Assembly (NCBI RefSeq): GCF_004379255.2
Contig: NC_056048.1
Span: forward strand, 12,175,197-12,239,196
Length of the DNA stretch: 64,000 bases
Source: Salvia splendens
Lineage: Eukaryota > Streptophyta > Magnoliopsida > Lamiales > Lamiaceae
Direction of reading: 5' to 3'
The notes under the pieces: generated by a model
Databases searched by the model: none
Seen by the model: the letters and a program-made list of their open reading frames with translations, nothing else
What the model was told of the DNA's origin: nothing
Made by a program: the position numbers and the translations under genes
Shown: piece by piece, positions 33,865 through 46,910 of the stretch
Layout of the letters: each line of letters opens with the position of its first letter
How positions within the stretch are numbered: the first letter of the stretch is position 1

Positions 33865-36446
33865 TGTCACGTCTGCACTTCCTAAGGATAGAAAGTACGG
33901 TGGGTTGCGACAAATGGGGGAATTAAGAAGCGGGAAAGAAAGGGGAAACAATCAAGGGGTACGACATGTAGATCAAAAGATGAAACTTATTACCAAATTA
34001 TAGTCTGAAATCACGAAGCAACAAAGTTCGTAGGAAATAGTCCAACAGATTAAAGAAACATAAGAATTTTAAAACTTGGCGTAGCGGAAGCATTTGAGAG
34101 TTGGCTACTACTATGTATGAAGACACAATAGCAACCAGAACATTTATTGAATACAGTCTTTGTCCAAATGCTCAACATCCTTCGTCCTCGTCAACGCTCA
34201 ACCTGCACATAGGGAAAGCACATGCAGGGGCTGAGTACTTGATGCACTCAGTGAACTCATGCCCAAAATACATTTTATCGATAAAGTTATGTCAAGCCCA
34301 CGTTGAGTGAAACTCGGATTTTACTTTAAAATGTCGAGAAACACTAAAATCATTTCCATAAATAAAATAAAAGTGTCTGCGCAGACAAATATCATCGTCA
34401 TCCACCATCATGTACCATATCTGAACCATCACGTGAAACGAGAATGTGGCCACAAACTCGATCACTGGACCGGCCGACCCAAAGGACGGCTCACGATCTC
34501 CATCAGTGCACTAGCCTAAGTAGGGCTTAGACCCTAATTAGACCCGAATTTGTTAACCATCAAAGTCTAGTAGAACATTATTCTAGTATACAATCAGAAA
34601 GACAATTCAAAACATACAATACGGCATGACATAACATTTAAACCATCCTTATCTCACCATATACATATCATTGCAAATAAAGGAGTTTAAGTAAACGAGC
34701 CCACCTCAAAAGCTTAGAAATTTCCTTAAATAACTTCTCGATCCCACTTTAACGAGCGTGCGAACCACCTTCTCAAAAAACACAATTAAAGAACACATCA
34801 ATCTCAATGACGAAACATTTAGAATGCATGCACTCTAATTAAAGTCTTTTAGTTCGTTTTCTCAGTTTTCGCGCATTTTCGATTATTCGGCGGCCGCCCA
34901 AGGTTCCTCCATTGGCTCCTCGTATTTCCACCACGATGTCGGAATAAATTCCCAAAAATTATACAAGCGCATAATTAGATTATCGCAATTATTTCCCTTC
35001 GAAAATTATATTTATCTCGGACTTAGGTTAAATTATTCATCCTTCAAATTATTCAGAAATTAATTAAATAATTTCCCGCGATTTAATTTAATTAACGGCC
35101 CAAAGATTTATTTACTTAGCCCATCTTGTTCAAGAAATGAGCCCAACAAGCAATAAAAAAATGAGGCCCAATTCATTTTTTTTACACAAGGCAACAAGGG
35201 CCCAAATTTCACTCCACCATACTGCACGTCTCTCTCTCTCTCTCTCTAATCCGCTTCTCTAATTCTCTTCGCCCAAATCGGGCAGTTCCAGAATCCGTCG
35301 GCTTCTTAAATCCCGCCAGCCACCACCGTCAATCGTCCTCGGCTTCCACCGGTCAGCCTCCAACTTGAGAGAAGTCCGACGCGGTGGGAGGTCAGGATTC
35401 GCCGTGACAGCGAATCGCCTCCGATTTTGACAGCAGCGGACCTAGCCGTGCGTCGCCGTCGCTGCTGTTCGCCTACCGTCATTGCGGTGCAGTCACCTCG
35501 CCGGGCCGCCGCTGATTCGTCCCTCCGTCGCCCGGGTCGCCTCTGCTCCGTCTGCACAGAGCCATCGGCGGCTGTTCGCCGCTGCTCCATCGGCGGTCGT
35601 GCAGCCCCGAAACTTCACCGCAGCTCCCGTTTCGTCCCGGAACCAACCCGGACAGCCCCGAAACAGCCCCGCTTACTCCAAAGATAAGTTCTTTCCTCAA
35701 CTTTTATGTTAATTCACATTTTCCGATTAATTGCTGTGGGGTGTTCAGTTGTAGCGTTCGGTTCATTGTTGAATATTGATTATGTTAAGTGTGAGAGGTT
35801 GATGTATGAGATATGCTATGCCTATGAACTGTAATTGATCAATTGTAAAGGAGTATACCTTGTTGAGAACTAAACTTGGTGGTAGGAACGTTTGGACAGA
35901 GTATTGAACGAGGAATTTGGCAGCTCCTCGGCTCTCGTGAATTGTTGGAATTTGAAACAAGTTCTCCTACTCTCTTTCTCTCTCGGCTCTTCCTTTGTTT
36001 TTGCTTGGAAATGCAGATTGTGAAAGTGTTTGTTGTGAGGTGTTAGGGAAGGAGATAAGTGAAGGAACTGATGCATTTAACTTGATTGTAAAATTGAAGA
36101 TGGAAGATGGAAGGTGAAAGATCATGGCAGATTGGGAGTCACAATTGGCGTTTCATTTCTTGAGAGGAAGGGCTTGGGCTTGCAAAAAGAATTTCCATGA
36201 AGAAATTGGGCTCAACTTGTTATTTGTAGAGTTTGGCCCAAGTTGGTTAAAGAATAAGAAAATTTGGATGGTCCAACACTTATTGAAAAAAATTAATAAT
36301 GACATTTGGACTTTGATTTATATTTACTTTGGTCGGCCCAAGTTCTTATATTTATTTTTGTTCGTTTTCTTTCGTTTAGACAAATTATTATTTGTCTTGT
36401 AGTAACTTGGTGTTATTTCAAGTACTATAAAAGTACGGACGTTACA
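33865..36446 (-). repeat. Tekay B 3' LTR (2,582 bp, minus strand)
   Basis: Plus-strand view begins TGTCACGTCTGC and ends GGACGTTACA. Its edge aligns with the reverse complement of the Tekay A LTR end. It contains a TC microsatellite (35229-35248) and the conserved block CATGCAGGGGCTGAGTACTT (34221-34240). The GC-rich frames at 35.3-35.7 kb are LTR sequence, not genes. Confidence 0.9.
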
Positions 36447-36551
36447 TTCTACCCACCTTAACAGAAATTTCATCCCGAAATTTGCTCATCTCTAACGAAC
36501 AACTCCGGGTACTTCTCTTTCATTTTATCCTTGAGTTCCCATGTAGCCTCT
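36447..36551 (-). pseudogene. Tekay B purine tract and polyprotein C-terminus, proximal piece
   Basis: The minus strand carries a purine tract (36447-36459) next to the LTR and, further in, the last codons of a chromodomain tail (EATWELKDKMKEKYPELF-like). The Athila insertion at 36552 separates it from the rest at 49514-49643. Confidence 0.7.
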
Positions 36552-37702
36552 TGATAGGGCCTATTTCATGCATCGGTTTATGGGTGAAATACATGTTACT
36601 TGATCGGTTTATCGCGCAAAACAAGTGTTAAATGTGCAGAATTACCACTTGACCAAGGCTTCAAGGCCGACCTGATCAAGCAAGTACAAAGGCGATAAAA
36701 GGCTCAGAATCGGGGGAGTTGATCAAGGGGAGCGATCAAGCAGTTAGGAGGGGACCACGGGCTTCTGGAAGAAGAACACGTGAGGAAATGAGCTGGATAC
36801 AGCGCACCATTCTGTTATCAAGGACGACGTTCTAGAAGGGGACACGTGCTGGAATATGAGACGCAAGGAAGAGGCTGAGTCACGAATTTGTTACCAAAAA
36901 GCGTCGACATTCTAGAAGAACAGCACGTAGCAATCAATGTGTCGCTCATTCTCAGAATGAGTGAATATTCTCTGACAAGATCGTTATCCAGCTGGAGGCC
37001 GAATCGAACTTATAAATAGAGGGTGTGTCACCACAAGAAGGAGACACTTTACTTTACGCCTAGTTTAGTTTAGCATAGTTATCTAGCGTAGTCCAGCTCT
37101 CTAGCTTAGTTTAGTTTAATTCTCTAGCTTAGTTAGAAGGGCGACCAAAGGGAGCGCTGCAGAATACTCATTTGTGTTAGCGTGACCTAAGTTTCCCGCT
37201 GAGATTCTTCTCAGTTTACCGCTTTCTTAGACTCCAAGTGTTAGCTTAGTTTAATTTCACGTTGTAATCAGTTTTTAGTTTAATCAAGTTATTTTCACTT
37301 TAAATCCGTGCATTTACTTTTCTGTTGTTTCTTGCAAATCACTTGACCCAGTAGTTAGAATTCCGTTGATTAGGCTAGCTAGTTTAAATTCTGTCTAGAT
37401 TAAAACAATAGTTAAAACTACTGAATTAAAGCGTGGCAGCAGCCAACCCCCCCTGTTCACTACTCACACACTCAACACACCAACTTCCCTGTGGGATAAA
37501 CCCCGAACTTGCCGCTTTACTGTTAAAGTTGTTCAAAATTGGGAGTTATAAATTACTTTGGCAAGGCGGAAAGGGCGAGAGCTAGAGTGCATTGATTAAG
37601 TGACAACGACATTTGCTAACTGATCCAATCGGTTTGGTTATCACTCCATATAACTTGATCCGCATTCTATTCATGTTTTCGATCTCTTTCCTAGTCCCTC
37701 CA
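36552..37702 (+). repeat. Athila 5' LTR
   Basis: 1,151 bp, TGATAGGGCC..AGTCCCTCCA. TATAAATA at 37011-37018 is a good core promoter. Several ACTTGATC/GATCAAG motifs occur in the first 200 bp. Confidence 0.9.
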
Positions 37703-37705
37703 AAA

Positions 37706-37723
37706 TGGCGCCGTTGCCGGGGA
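37706..37723 (+). promoter_or_regulatory. Primer-binding site, tRNA-Asp (Athila)
   Basis: TGGCGCCGTTGCCGGGGA is complementary to the 3' end of plant tRNA-Asp, the known primer of Athila elements, 3 bp after the LTR. Confidence 0.95.
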
Positions 37724-37801
37724 AGCATGGTGTTACTTTATGTTTGTGCGTAGTGCGTAGGTGTATATAATTTTGTTTCTCATTTTTTGTTTTTGCTGTT
37801 G

Positions 37802-40008
37802 ATGAGAAGGTACCACCAAGGCGATTACTGGAATCATCCCTTGATATACAGAAGAACTAACACTCAGTGGAGAGTCCAGGAAGCCGACGTTGTCATCACT
37901 CGTCACAGAGCCGCATTAGAAGCAGCAGCAGCCACCGAGCAGAAAACATAACCACCACCACCAGAACGAACAGAAGCAGAAATGGCCCTTGTCGCTGACG
38001 ACTCTGGAATCGGTTCTCTACACGCTCATGATGAGAGAGAGAGCCCACGCATGCCATCACCGCTACTCTTGGGATGCGGACCATTGCCATCAAATCAGGA
38101 GTACTGGCCGTCTTCTCCCACTTCTATGGCCTTTCGAAGGAATGTCCGTATGCTTTTCTGGACGAATTCTGCCGATATTGCGACATTCAGCCCGTGCCGG
38201 CTGGATCCACATCCGAAGATTACAGACTCAAAGCTATTCCTTTCGTCTTGAAGGGGGACACGGGTGTCTGGCTGTCAAGGCTGCCGGAAGGATCCATCAG
38301 AACGTGGGCTGAGTTTCGCATGATATTCCTCGATCGTTTCTTTCCAACATCAAAAACAAGTGCCCTAAAAAGGGAAATTACAGAAGCCAGACAGGAATAC
38401 GACGAGCCCCTTGTCCAGTACTGGGATAGGTTCCAAGGGCTGCTTCAAGCATGCCCTAACCACAAATTGGGAGAGAAGGAAATCTACTCGATTTTCTATG
38501 GCGGACTCACGGTGGATAGCAAAAACGACCTCAACCTCGCAGCACAAGGGGATTTCTCAAAAACCCTTTTTAGCCAAGCTAAGAATATTTTGGAGAGGCT
38601 GATTGAGGCTAAGCGGTCGTATAAATCCTCTCGAGGGCAGTACAGGAGAGGAGCAGTGCATGCAGCAATGGCGCGCAACGATGAAAAGCTGAAGGCTCGA
38701 TTCGAGCAGATGGAGAAGAAACTGCTGGAAGCAGTAGAAAAAACGAGACCACCGTCACCACCTGCACCAAAGGAGACACAGTACGTACCGCAGCCTCCAC
38801 CTCCAGAAGAACATCATTACTATTACTGTGAGTTTCCCCCTGAGGTAGAGCAAGTGAACGCAGTAGGCCACTGGAACACAAATGGCAACTGGATCCAGGG
38901 GAAGCAGAGAGATGCTCCGTGGAGGGACCACCCCAATCTTCGATGGACTGATCAAAACCAACCACTTCAGTTATTAACCCAACAAGTACAACCCTCTGAA
39001 GGGCAATCCAACTGGCCCACTGTACAACAGGACATACCAAACTTTGGAAGAAACAGGATACATAACGTACCTCAAGGAAACTGGGCCAGTGGAGGACAGC
39101 CCAACTGGTCAAGCAGACAACCGGAGGGAAATTGGGGATACAAACAGCCAAGCCCTCAGTTTACCAACCATGGAAGGCAACCGAACAACCAGATGGTCAC
39201 GTACATTCCACCACACCTACGGGGAAATCAACAGTACAACCAGCCGTGGTATCAGCAAGAATACTACAGACAATCTGAGCACCCGCAGCCTAACTATAGT
39301 GGAGGACCACCGAATCAAAGATACAACAGACACCCGAACGAAAGCCACGTAGAAATGTTGATACCACACCATCCAAATGATGCAGTGCGGGAAATCCAGG
39401 AGGCTCAAAAAGAGCAGCGGGCGGCGTTGGAGATGCTGACGAAACAACACTCTCAAGTTGCAGTATCGCTGGGCGAGTTGAAGGGGAATGAAGCTACTAT
39501 GCAACCACCTGGTCATGAGAATATTAGTGAAGTATCCCTGCAGTCAGGAAGGGTCTACCAAGGCCCCAGCCATCCTGCGATATCTCCACCAACTGTTTCT
39601 GAACCAAGCAGTGAGGAAGAGGGAGAATCCAGCAGAGGTGGTCAAGTGGAAGAAAAAGGCAAGGAAAGGGTTGGAGGAGAAGCCTCAGAAGAAACTCAGA
39701 AGGAAGAAACTGAAAGGGTTAAGCCCTATCCGTACTGCGGAATGGTGACGAGGAAAAGGGATGCCACAATCGACATGGCAAGCATGTTCAAGGACATGGA
39801 TGTGAAGGTACCACTCTTAACGGCATTAAAAATGCCCCCGATCAGTAAGTTCATTAAAGACTACCTAGCAGGGAAGGTCAATGAGGAAGGGAGACTAATT
39901 ACAGATGAGAACGTCTCTGCCGTAATCCAGAAAAGCGATCTCCCCTCCAAGAAAATTGTTCCTGGAATGTTCACGCTTCCAATTTCAATCGGAGACATTC
40001 AGGTATAG
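37802..40008 (+). pseudogene. Athila gag, broken
   Basis: An N-terminal frame from ATG 37802 meets TAA near 37,949. It reopens, then shifts near 38,080 into the main 644-aa frame (38074-40008). That frame holds a Retrotrans_gag-like capsid (AVFSHFYGLSKECPYAFLDEFCRYCDI through NHKLGEKEIYSIFYGGL, shown in parts), a coiled-coil-like stretch (~210-225) and a long Gln/Asn/Trp/Pro-rich region typical of Athila gag. No CCHC knuckle is seen. A TAG at 40006-40008 separates it from protease in the same frame. Confidence 0.8.
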
Positions 40009-42487
40009 CACGGCATGTGCGACTTGGGGGCATCTATCAATGTTCTGCCATACTCCATCTACCGGAAGCTGGGAGAGACCAAGCTAGTCAACACAGATAT
40101 AATGATACAGTTGGCCGACAGATCATGTATTCACCCCGAAGGAATTCTGGAAGATGTTATTGTAAAGGTGAATAACTTTCTATACCCAGCTGATTTTTTC
40201 GTAATCAAGATGACAGAGCCCACAACAAAAGAGTCTAGTGGAGTCCTACTGGGACGACCGTTCTTGTCTACGGCCAGCACTATCATAGACGTCCGCAATG
40301 GGACGATCAGTCTGGACTTCAAAGGACAGCAGTATACGTTCAATATCAATGAGGCCATGAAGAGGCTAGCCAACGGAGAGAACGTGTATTCTATGGATGT
40401 AACTGAGACCTTGGTGCAAGAATTTTTGGAAGAATAATTTTTAAAAAGGCAGTTCACGGACTCAGCTGTAGATGAAGAGGTCGAAAAGGAAGTAGAAGAG
40501 TGGTTTGAAACAAATAAGGTCGGAGAAATGAACGGCCAAGCCGTCGCAGAAGCAAAAACAGAATTTTGTGAACGTCCAAAGCCAACTAGGTCGAGTAAGA
40601 CAGCTCAAGTATCTAGCATTGCAAAGCAGCTTGATCAAAGAAAGCCACTGAGTGATGAAGCTGCAGAGAACCCTCTGCCCACAGAGGAGCCGAAGCCCGC
40701 AAGAGAGTTGAAACCTCTTCCAGCACATTTAAAGTACGCCTTCATGGGAGAAGGCGAAACTATGCCCGTCATTATAAACAGTCAATTGACCCAAGGACAG
40801 GAAGACAAGTTACTGGAAGTATTACGAAGGAATCAGAGGGCTATCGGCTGGAAGCTGACAGACTTGGTGGGCATTAGCCCCGATTTGTGTATGCATCACA
40901 TCCGGTTGGAGGAAGGAGCCAAGCCACACCACGATCAACAACGGAAACTCAACCCCAACATGAGGGAAGAAGTGCTAAAAGAAATTGTCAAGTTAGTTTC
41001 AATCAGAATTATCTATTCCATTCCCGATAGTAACTGGGTCAGCCCAGTGCACTTGGTGCCTAAGAAAAGGAGGGATTCAAGTGGTGAAAAATGAGAAAAA
41101 CGAATTAATCCCGACAAGGAAGCTGAACCAAGCCACAAAGAAAGATCACTTTCCTTTGCCGTTCATTGATCAAATACTGGAGAAGTTGGCAGGGAAACAG
41201 TACTTCAGTTTCCTGGATGGTTATAGTGGCTATTTCCAGATCGCTGTAAACCCAGATGATCAAGAAAAGACGACGTTCACCTGCCCCTTTGGCACTTACG
41301 CAAACAGGAGGATGCCCTTTGGCCTCTGCAATGCTCCGGGCACTTTCCAAAGATGTATGATGAGCATTTTCTCGGACCTATTGGAAGATTGTATTGAGAT
41401 CTTCATGGACGATTTCACTGTCTATGGGGATGATTTTGATCAAGGGTTGCATAGCCTGAACAGGGTATTGGAAAGGTGCCGCCAGAAGGATTTAGTTCTG
41501 AATTTCAAGAAATGCCATTTTATGGTAACTGAAGGAATAGTCCTGGGCCATGTAGTATCCAGCAGGGGAATAGAGGTCGACCCAGCAAAGGTAGCAGTTA
41601 TTGCAAAACTCTCTTACCTTACAAACCAAAAGGAAATCAGAGCCTTTTAAGGGCACGCTGGGTTCTACAGGAGGTTCATCAAAGATTTCGCAAGGATAGC
41701 CCAACCTCTAACAAGACTTCTCCAGAAAGATGTGGAATTTGAATTCTCAGATGCCTGTAAGGCCGCTTTCCAGTTTCTGAAGGACCGATTGATAAGCTCT
41801 CCAATAATACGTGCTCCCAGCTGGAATCACCCCTTCGAGGTGATGTGCGATGCTAGTGATTATGCTGTGGGAGCGGTATTAGGTCAGAAAATAGAAGGGA
41901 AAAGTTACGTTATCTTTTACGCCTCCAAAACTCTGAATCAGGCACAAAAGAACTATAATGTTACCGAAAAGGAAATGCTATCAGTAGTCTTCGAGTTTGA
42001 GAAGTTCAGGCCTTATCTGCTTGGGTCCAAGGTGATTGTCTATACAGATCATGCGGCCATCAAATACCTCTTGACAAAGAAAGAGTCAAAGCCGCTGTTG
42101 ATCAGGTGGGTACTCTTTCTACAGGAGTTTGATTGGGAAACAGTGGATAAGAAAGGATGTGAGAACAAGGTGGCAGATCACCTGAGTCGAATTCTGCAAG
42201 AAGACAATGGTGAAGCCATTCCAGATGCTTTCCCTGAAGAACATCTCTTCCTGATCAAGTCAATACCCGATCAAGGAAGCAAGGGACAGAACACGAAGAA
42301 GGAGCTATGGTTCGCAGACATGGCTAATTACTTGGTAACGGGGGAGTTACCTAGAAGTGACGAAATTTCAAGGGCACAAAAGTTAAAACTTAAAAGCGAT
42401 TCCCGATACTACTATTGGGATGATCCTTACCTGTGGAAAATGGGGGCTGATCAAGTAATCCGACGCTGTATACCAGAATGGGAGTAG
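40009..42487 (+). pseudogene. Athila protease, reverse transcriptase and RNase H, broken
   Basis: Protease CDLGASINVLP begins at 40015, in frame with gag. Stops occur at 40435-40437 (TAA). A one-base frameshift near 41,066 moves reading to another frame. RT motifs are QYFSFLDGYSGYFQI, MPFGLCNAPGTFQRCM and the catalytic FMDDF. A TAA at 41648-41650 interrupts the RT connection. RNase H follows ([24 protein letters not shown]). It ends at a TAG at 42485-42487 inside the linker to integrase. Catalytic residues seen are conserved; decay is by nonsense and frameshift. Confidence 0.85.
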
Positions 42488-43611
42488 GAAGACGTGATGA
42501 TCCACTGCCACACACTAGCTTGCAGGGGTCATTTTGGGCTAAAGAAAACAGCAAGGAAAATACTCGATAGTGGGTTTTATTGGCCATCCATCCATAGAGA
42601 TGCTTATGAATTCTGCAAGAAGGGCCCTCGATGTCAACTTACTGGAGGAATATCCACTAGAGACGAAATGCCTCAAATCCCCATCATTGTCTGTGAAATA
42701 TTCGATGTATGGGGAATGGACTTCATGGGACCCTTTCCCGCATCTGAAGGTAATCTCTACATACTTGTGGCAGTGGACTATGTGTCCAAATGGATCGAGG
42801 CAAAGGCAACTAGGATGTGTGAGTCCAGAGAAGTGGCGAAGTTCTTGAAATCTAACATATTTACCCGATATGGAGTACCACGGGCAATTATCTCTGACCA
42901 AGGGACTCATTTCGTCAACAGAACTATCGAAGCTTTGATGCGAAAATATGGAGACCACCATCGCTTATCCACACCTTACCACCCACAATCCAATGGCCAA
43001 GCTGAAATCTCTAATAGAGAAATCAAGGTGATTCTAGATAAGACAGTCAATCCCACGAGGAAAGACTGGAGCCGACGACTGGAGGACGCACTTTGGGCCT
43101 ACAGGACAGCGTTCAAACCGCCTATTGGAATGTCCCCATACCGGCTGGTATTTGGGAAGATGTGCCATCTGCCAGTGGGAGTTGAGCACCAAGCTTACTG
43201 GGCCATCAAGGAAATGAATATGAATACCGAGTCTGGAGCCGCAGAAAGGAGGATGCAGTTACAGGAGCTGGAAGAACTTCGTCTGGACGCCTATGACTCT
43301 GCCATGTGGTACAAAGAAAAGACGAAAAAGTGGCATGATAAGAACCTTCGCAAGAAGGAACTCAAGGTGGGCCAGAAGGTACTGCTGTTCCAGTCCAGAA
43401 TGAAATTGATGCCAGGAAAGCTTAGGTCAAGATAGATGAGCCCGTATACCATTGTCGCCATCCGAACGAATGGAGCAATCGAACTCCAAGGAAGCGATCT
43501 AGACTCGCCTTCATTTATGGTGAATGGTCATAGGGTGACGCCGCACAGAGAGGGAATGGAGACATTTGTGGTGGAAGACATTCCACTACTCATGCCTGAC
43601 CCTCGGCAGTA
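42488..43611 (+). pseudogene. Athila integrase, broken
   Basis: The frame continues from RNase H across a stop. The HHCC zinc site ([10 protein letters not shown], later CKKGPRC) is followed by the DDE core: D in [10 protein letters not shown] in SDQGTHFVN and E in [14 protein letters not shown] at 43433-43435 cuts off the last ~58 codons, which end at TAA 43609-43611. There is no chromodomain, as expected for Athila. Confidence 0.85.
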
Positions 43612-44289
43612 AACAGTTAAAGGAATGATCGAGTACTCATGGGTAGTCTGCTTGATCAAGCAACAAATTCTTAATCTATTTAAACTGATCAAGTGACGTC
43701 CTATGAGAACTCGATCAAGTCCTTCGTAGCTAGTGTAAATAGTTTTTCGTGTGTTAATTTCTTTTTTCTTAGTTAAAAAAAATAATCGGAAGTAAAGACG
43801 GAAGCTGATCAAGTGGTATTAATGGAATTCTCATCTGAAATTAGTTGTCCACTTGATCAGAACAAATTGAATTTAATTGGTGGTAAGTGATTGAGTTGAT
43901 CAGGGCAGGTGGTGAAAGGACGCGCGCAGTCACTGAAGAGGTGTCAGGCTGCAATGAAAGGACGTCCTAGGGAGAAGGAGAAAGCGTATCAGAGAAGCTT
44001 TGCCAGCTGGCACTCTGAAAAGGCGCGCCCATACGTAAGGAGTCGAAAAGATCTGAACAGCCGCAGGGATCTCAACAGTAGAGGATCCCAACAGCCGCGA
44101 TATCATTATAAAAAGCAGATTTCAGATACGTAAATCACTTTTACCCAAGCCGCCTACATATCATTCATTTTTCCCCCGTCTAGAATTCTCCTCAAATTCA
44201 AAACCCTCTTTCAAGAAAATCCGAAACCAACCCACCATTACCAGAAACAATGTTGCTCGAGTAATTCCCGACTTCATCCTCCTCTTCCA
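43612..44289 (+). other. Athila post-pol untranslated segment
   Basis: Non-coding, with repeated palindromic TGATCAAG motifs (for example 43651, 43687, 43712, 43806). A CT/AC-rich run leads to the next ORF. Confidence 0.6.
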
Positions 44290-46650
44290 GTGCCCGTGTT
44301 GATAGTGTTGACCAAGAACACCTCCTCACAAGCCCATATAAGAAACCCTAGCCCGCCTACACCAACCGCTGCTCCACTAACCGAGGTGGACGAAGAAGCG
44401 CAACGGCGCTTGACAAGAATCCTCCGGAGTTTTCCCTCCGATATGAATGTCGCGACGGTTTACGCCGCTGTAAAAGCCCAAATGGGAGTAACCCTGTCAA
44501 AGGACAAGACCGTAGCTTCCACATCCCAAAATCCTCCCCGAAACCCTTCATCCACCACCCAAACACAAGCCCCACATGCAGAGGGCATGACCACAGACCC
44601 TACACCCGTCGCACCTTTAGTGCAGTATAGTGAGGATGACTCCGAGGTGGACGAAGAAGCGCAACCGGCAGCCACCGGAGCAGAATCCGTGCCTGCCCCC
44701 ACATGCAGAGGACATGACCGCTCTCAACGCCCCTACGCCACCGAGTGGAGGAGGCTTCAACTCCCCAACTCTCCTAAGGCCGACACAACCAATCGAAGTT
44801 GTGAACATCGACGACGATTCTATGGAGGACTTTCTGCCTCCACCCAACGAAATATTGCAACAAAAGAGGGCGGACTAGAACTGCATTCCTCATGCAGAGG
44901 ATGAGTCGGTCCCGGAGAGGGAGGAGGAACCGTTGCGCCGCCGGACGCGCACGGTGGAAGTCGACAGGTTGGTGAGAGAAGTGGAGGCCCGGACGGCCAA
45001 CATGAAGAGGGCAGAGGAAGGGCAGGAGGAAAGACTCCGTGTAGCGCAGCAGTTGTTGAATGAGCCGGGGAACGTAGAAGCCGTTGGGGCGATAAACCAG
45101 GAGGCCGGAGAGGCCGTGGATGAAAGTATGGCTGTTGAGGACAGCCGCCAGAGAGCTGAGAAGAAAAGGAAGGGGAAGGAGACTATTCCTCCTCCCCCGA
45201 AGAAGATGCGCCCCGCATCCCGGGGCATCGTTATTGCTAATACAGACCAACCAGCCCCTCCACAACAAGGAGTTGAGGGCAGCAACACAAAGAAGAGAGA
45301 GCTCCGATGGGCCCGTACTTCCCGCAGGCAACAAGGAAGGCCTGCAACACCCCCCGCCTCTGAACATGCCAAACAAACTGTGGTGTTGACCACGGACCTC
45401 CTCCGGCAGATGCTAGTGTTTGAAAACCCCAAGTGGAATGGGGGGGTCCACCACAGAGTAACAACCACAAAGCTGATGAAGGCAGGCAAGAGACTCCACC
45501 AGCCAGCCCTGGAGACAATCAGGGTTGAGGAGAAATTTACCCAGTATATTACTGGGATTGGTTTTGAATGGCTGCTGGAGATCGAGGATACCTTCGTGCC
45601 CGAAGACCTGGCCAAGGAATTCTTCACCTCATTCCGGTTTTCCAGAAGTACAAACTTGGAGGCCAAGAGAGTCTCTTTCCGGGTATTCAGGCGTAAGCAA
45701 AAGATGAGCCTCAACGAGTTCTCTGTAAGGATGGGACTCCATACTGAGGCCCAGGTAGCTAGTGGAGAATGGTTCGGGCGCGATATTGGCCTTCCTCAGA
45801 GGAGGCCAGATTTTGATCAGCAGGCAGTCTGGCAAGCCCTGTGCAACGGACATGCCCCCGAATTAAAGCTTCTGAGTCCAGAGCGGACTATATTGCTGAT
45901 CCGGCCCTCCGCCTTGCCCAAGCCTACCTAGCCTGCAACCTCCTGGGCCAAGCCAATACATTGTCAATCATTACTCTAGCCGAACTTTAATTCATGTGGT
46001 GCATGAAGGAGCACAGGAGGGTGCACCTGGGCTATTGGATTGCCCACTCAATAAGTCAGATTGCCAGTCGCCCTACCCGCCACCTCAACGTTTGCCACCT
46101 TCTCGGAGCATACTTAAGACGAAATTGGACCCTGGAATTCCAGGATGGTGTGGAGCTTCCCAGTCGTTGCCCAAAACCTGATCTGTTTAATATTAATTTC
46201 TTTGTAAGAATTCAGGTGCTTGAACGATTGAGCGACGGGAGACTTCGCTTCATCTCGAAGGCTCGGAAGGAGAAGCGGGCAGAGCAACAAGAGACCAGGC
46301 GAGAAGAGCTGGAGGAGGCCAGACGTGAGAAACGGAGGAAGCCGACGGATCGACCGGCAAGTCCCGATAGGCAGCCAAGGCAGAGGTTGGAGCTATCGAC
46401 CGTAGCAGAGCCAGAGGAGGCTGCACACGCTACCAATGAATGGAGGCTCCGCATGGAGCAAATGATGACGCAGCTAGTGGAGAATTCACAAGCACAACTG
46501 GTTGCTCAAGCCAAGGTTCTGCAGGCTATTCGCCAACTAACCCTCGCTATGCAACCACCACCTCCCTCTACAAGCTCTCCTCCACCTCGGCGCCCGACAT
46601 CTTCCAGGCCACCTTCAGCATCCCTAAATCAACCTCACAGGAAACCCTAA
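44290..46650 (+). pseudogene. Athila post-pol ORF with ATHILA ORF-1-like domain, broken
   Basis: The region is open in shifting frames: 44290-44904, then 44630-44878 and 44933-45931 (another frame), then 45994-46650 (first frame again). The 5' part is Pro/Thr/Glu-rich and contains the phrase EVDEEAQ twice. The middle has basic/coiled stretches, then a conserved block (FENPKWNGGVHHR..GFEWLLEIEDTFVP..FRVFRRKQKMSLNEFSVRMGLH, in parts) resembling the ATHILA ORF-1 family. The last part is a charged coiled coil (EKRAEQQETRREELEEA) and a Pro/Ser-rich tail. Athila elements have an extra ORF here, sometimes called env-like; no signal peptide or clear membrane anchor was seen. Function unknown. Confidence 0.6.
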
Positions 46651-46746
46651 GTACACCTCCCCCCGATCTCTACTCATTCCAAGTTCCAAAACAATTTTAA
46701 TTTTACTTATTTTTGGGTATGTATAACTGATATTCTGCTCCACACC

Positions 46747-46775
46747 ACACTTAGACCTATGTTGGGTCTAAGTGT
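46747..46775 (+). repeat. Perfect hairpin in Athila 3' UTR (copy 1)
   Basis: The stem ACACTTAGACC (46747-46757) pairs with GGTCTAAGTGT (46765-46775), loop 7. It is followed by GAGAAGT. Confidence 0.85.
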
Positions 46776-46875
46776 GAGAAGTATGCATGCCTACTTTTGC
46801 TATCTGTTTTGTTCACCTGCCTATATCTGTTTTGTTTTTGTTTGGTTATTAGCATGTTTTGATTGTTGGTACTAT

Positions 46876-46910
46876 CTCACACTTAGCCCAGTGTTCGGTC
46901 TAAGTGTGAG
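46876..46910 (+). repeat. Hairpin in Athila 3' UTR (copy 2)
   Basis: The stem CTCACACTTAG (46876-46886) pairs with CTAAGTGTGAG (46900-46910), loop 13. It is again followed by AAGT. A third TTAAGTGTGAG without its partner lies at about 48335, just before the LTR. Confidence 0.85.

Noticed and set aside
35306..35712. Several overlapping Arg/Ala-rich frames, also at 50842-51494
   Set aside because: GC-rich LTR sequence of Tekay B present in both LTRs; frames on both strands and no conserved domain.
44774..45714. Long minus-strand frames opposite the Athila post-pol ORF
   Set aside because: Shadows of the sense coding region; the plus strand has the recognisable ORF-1-like domain.
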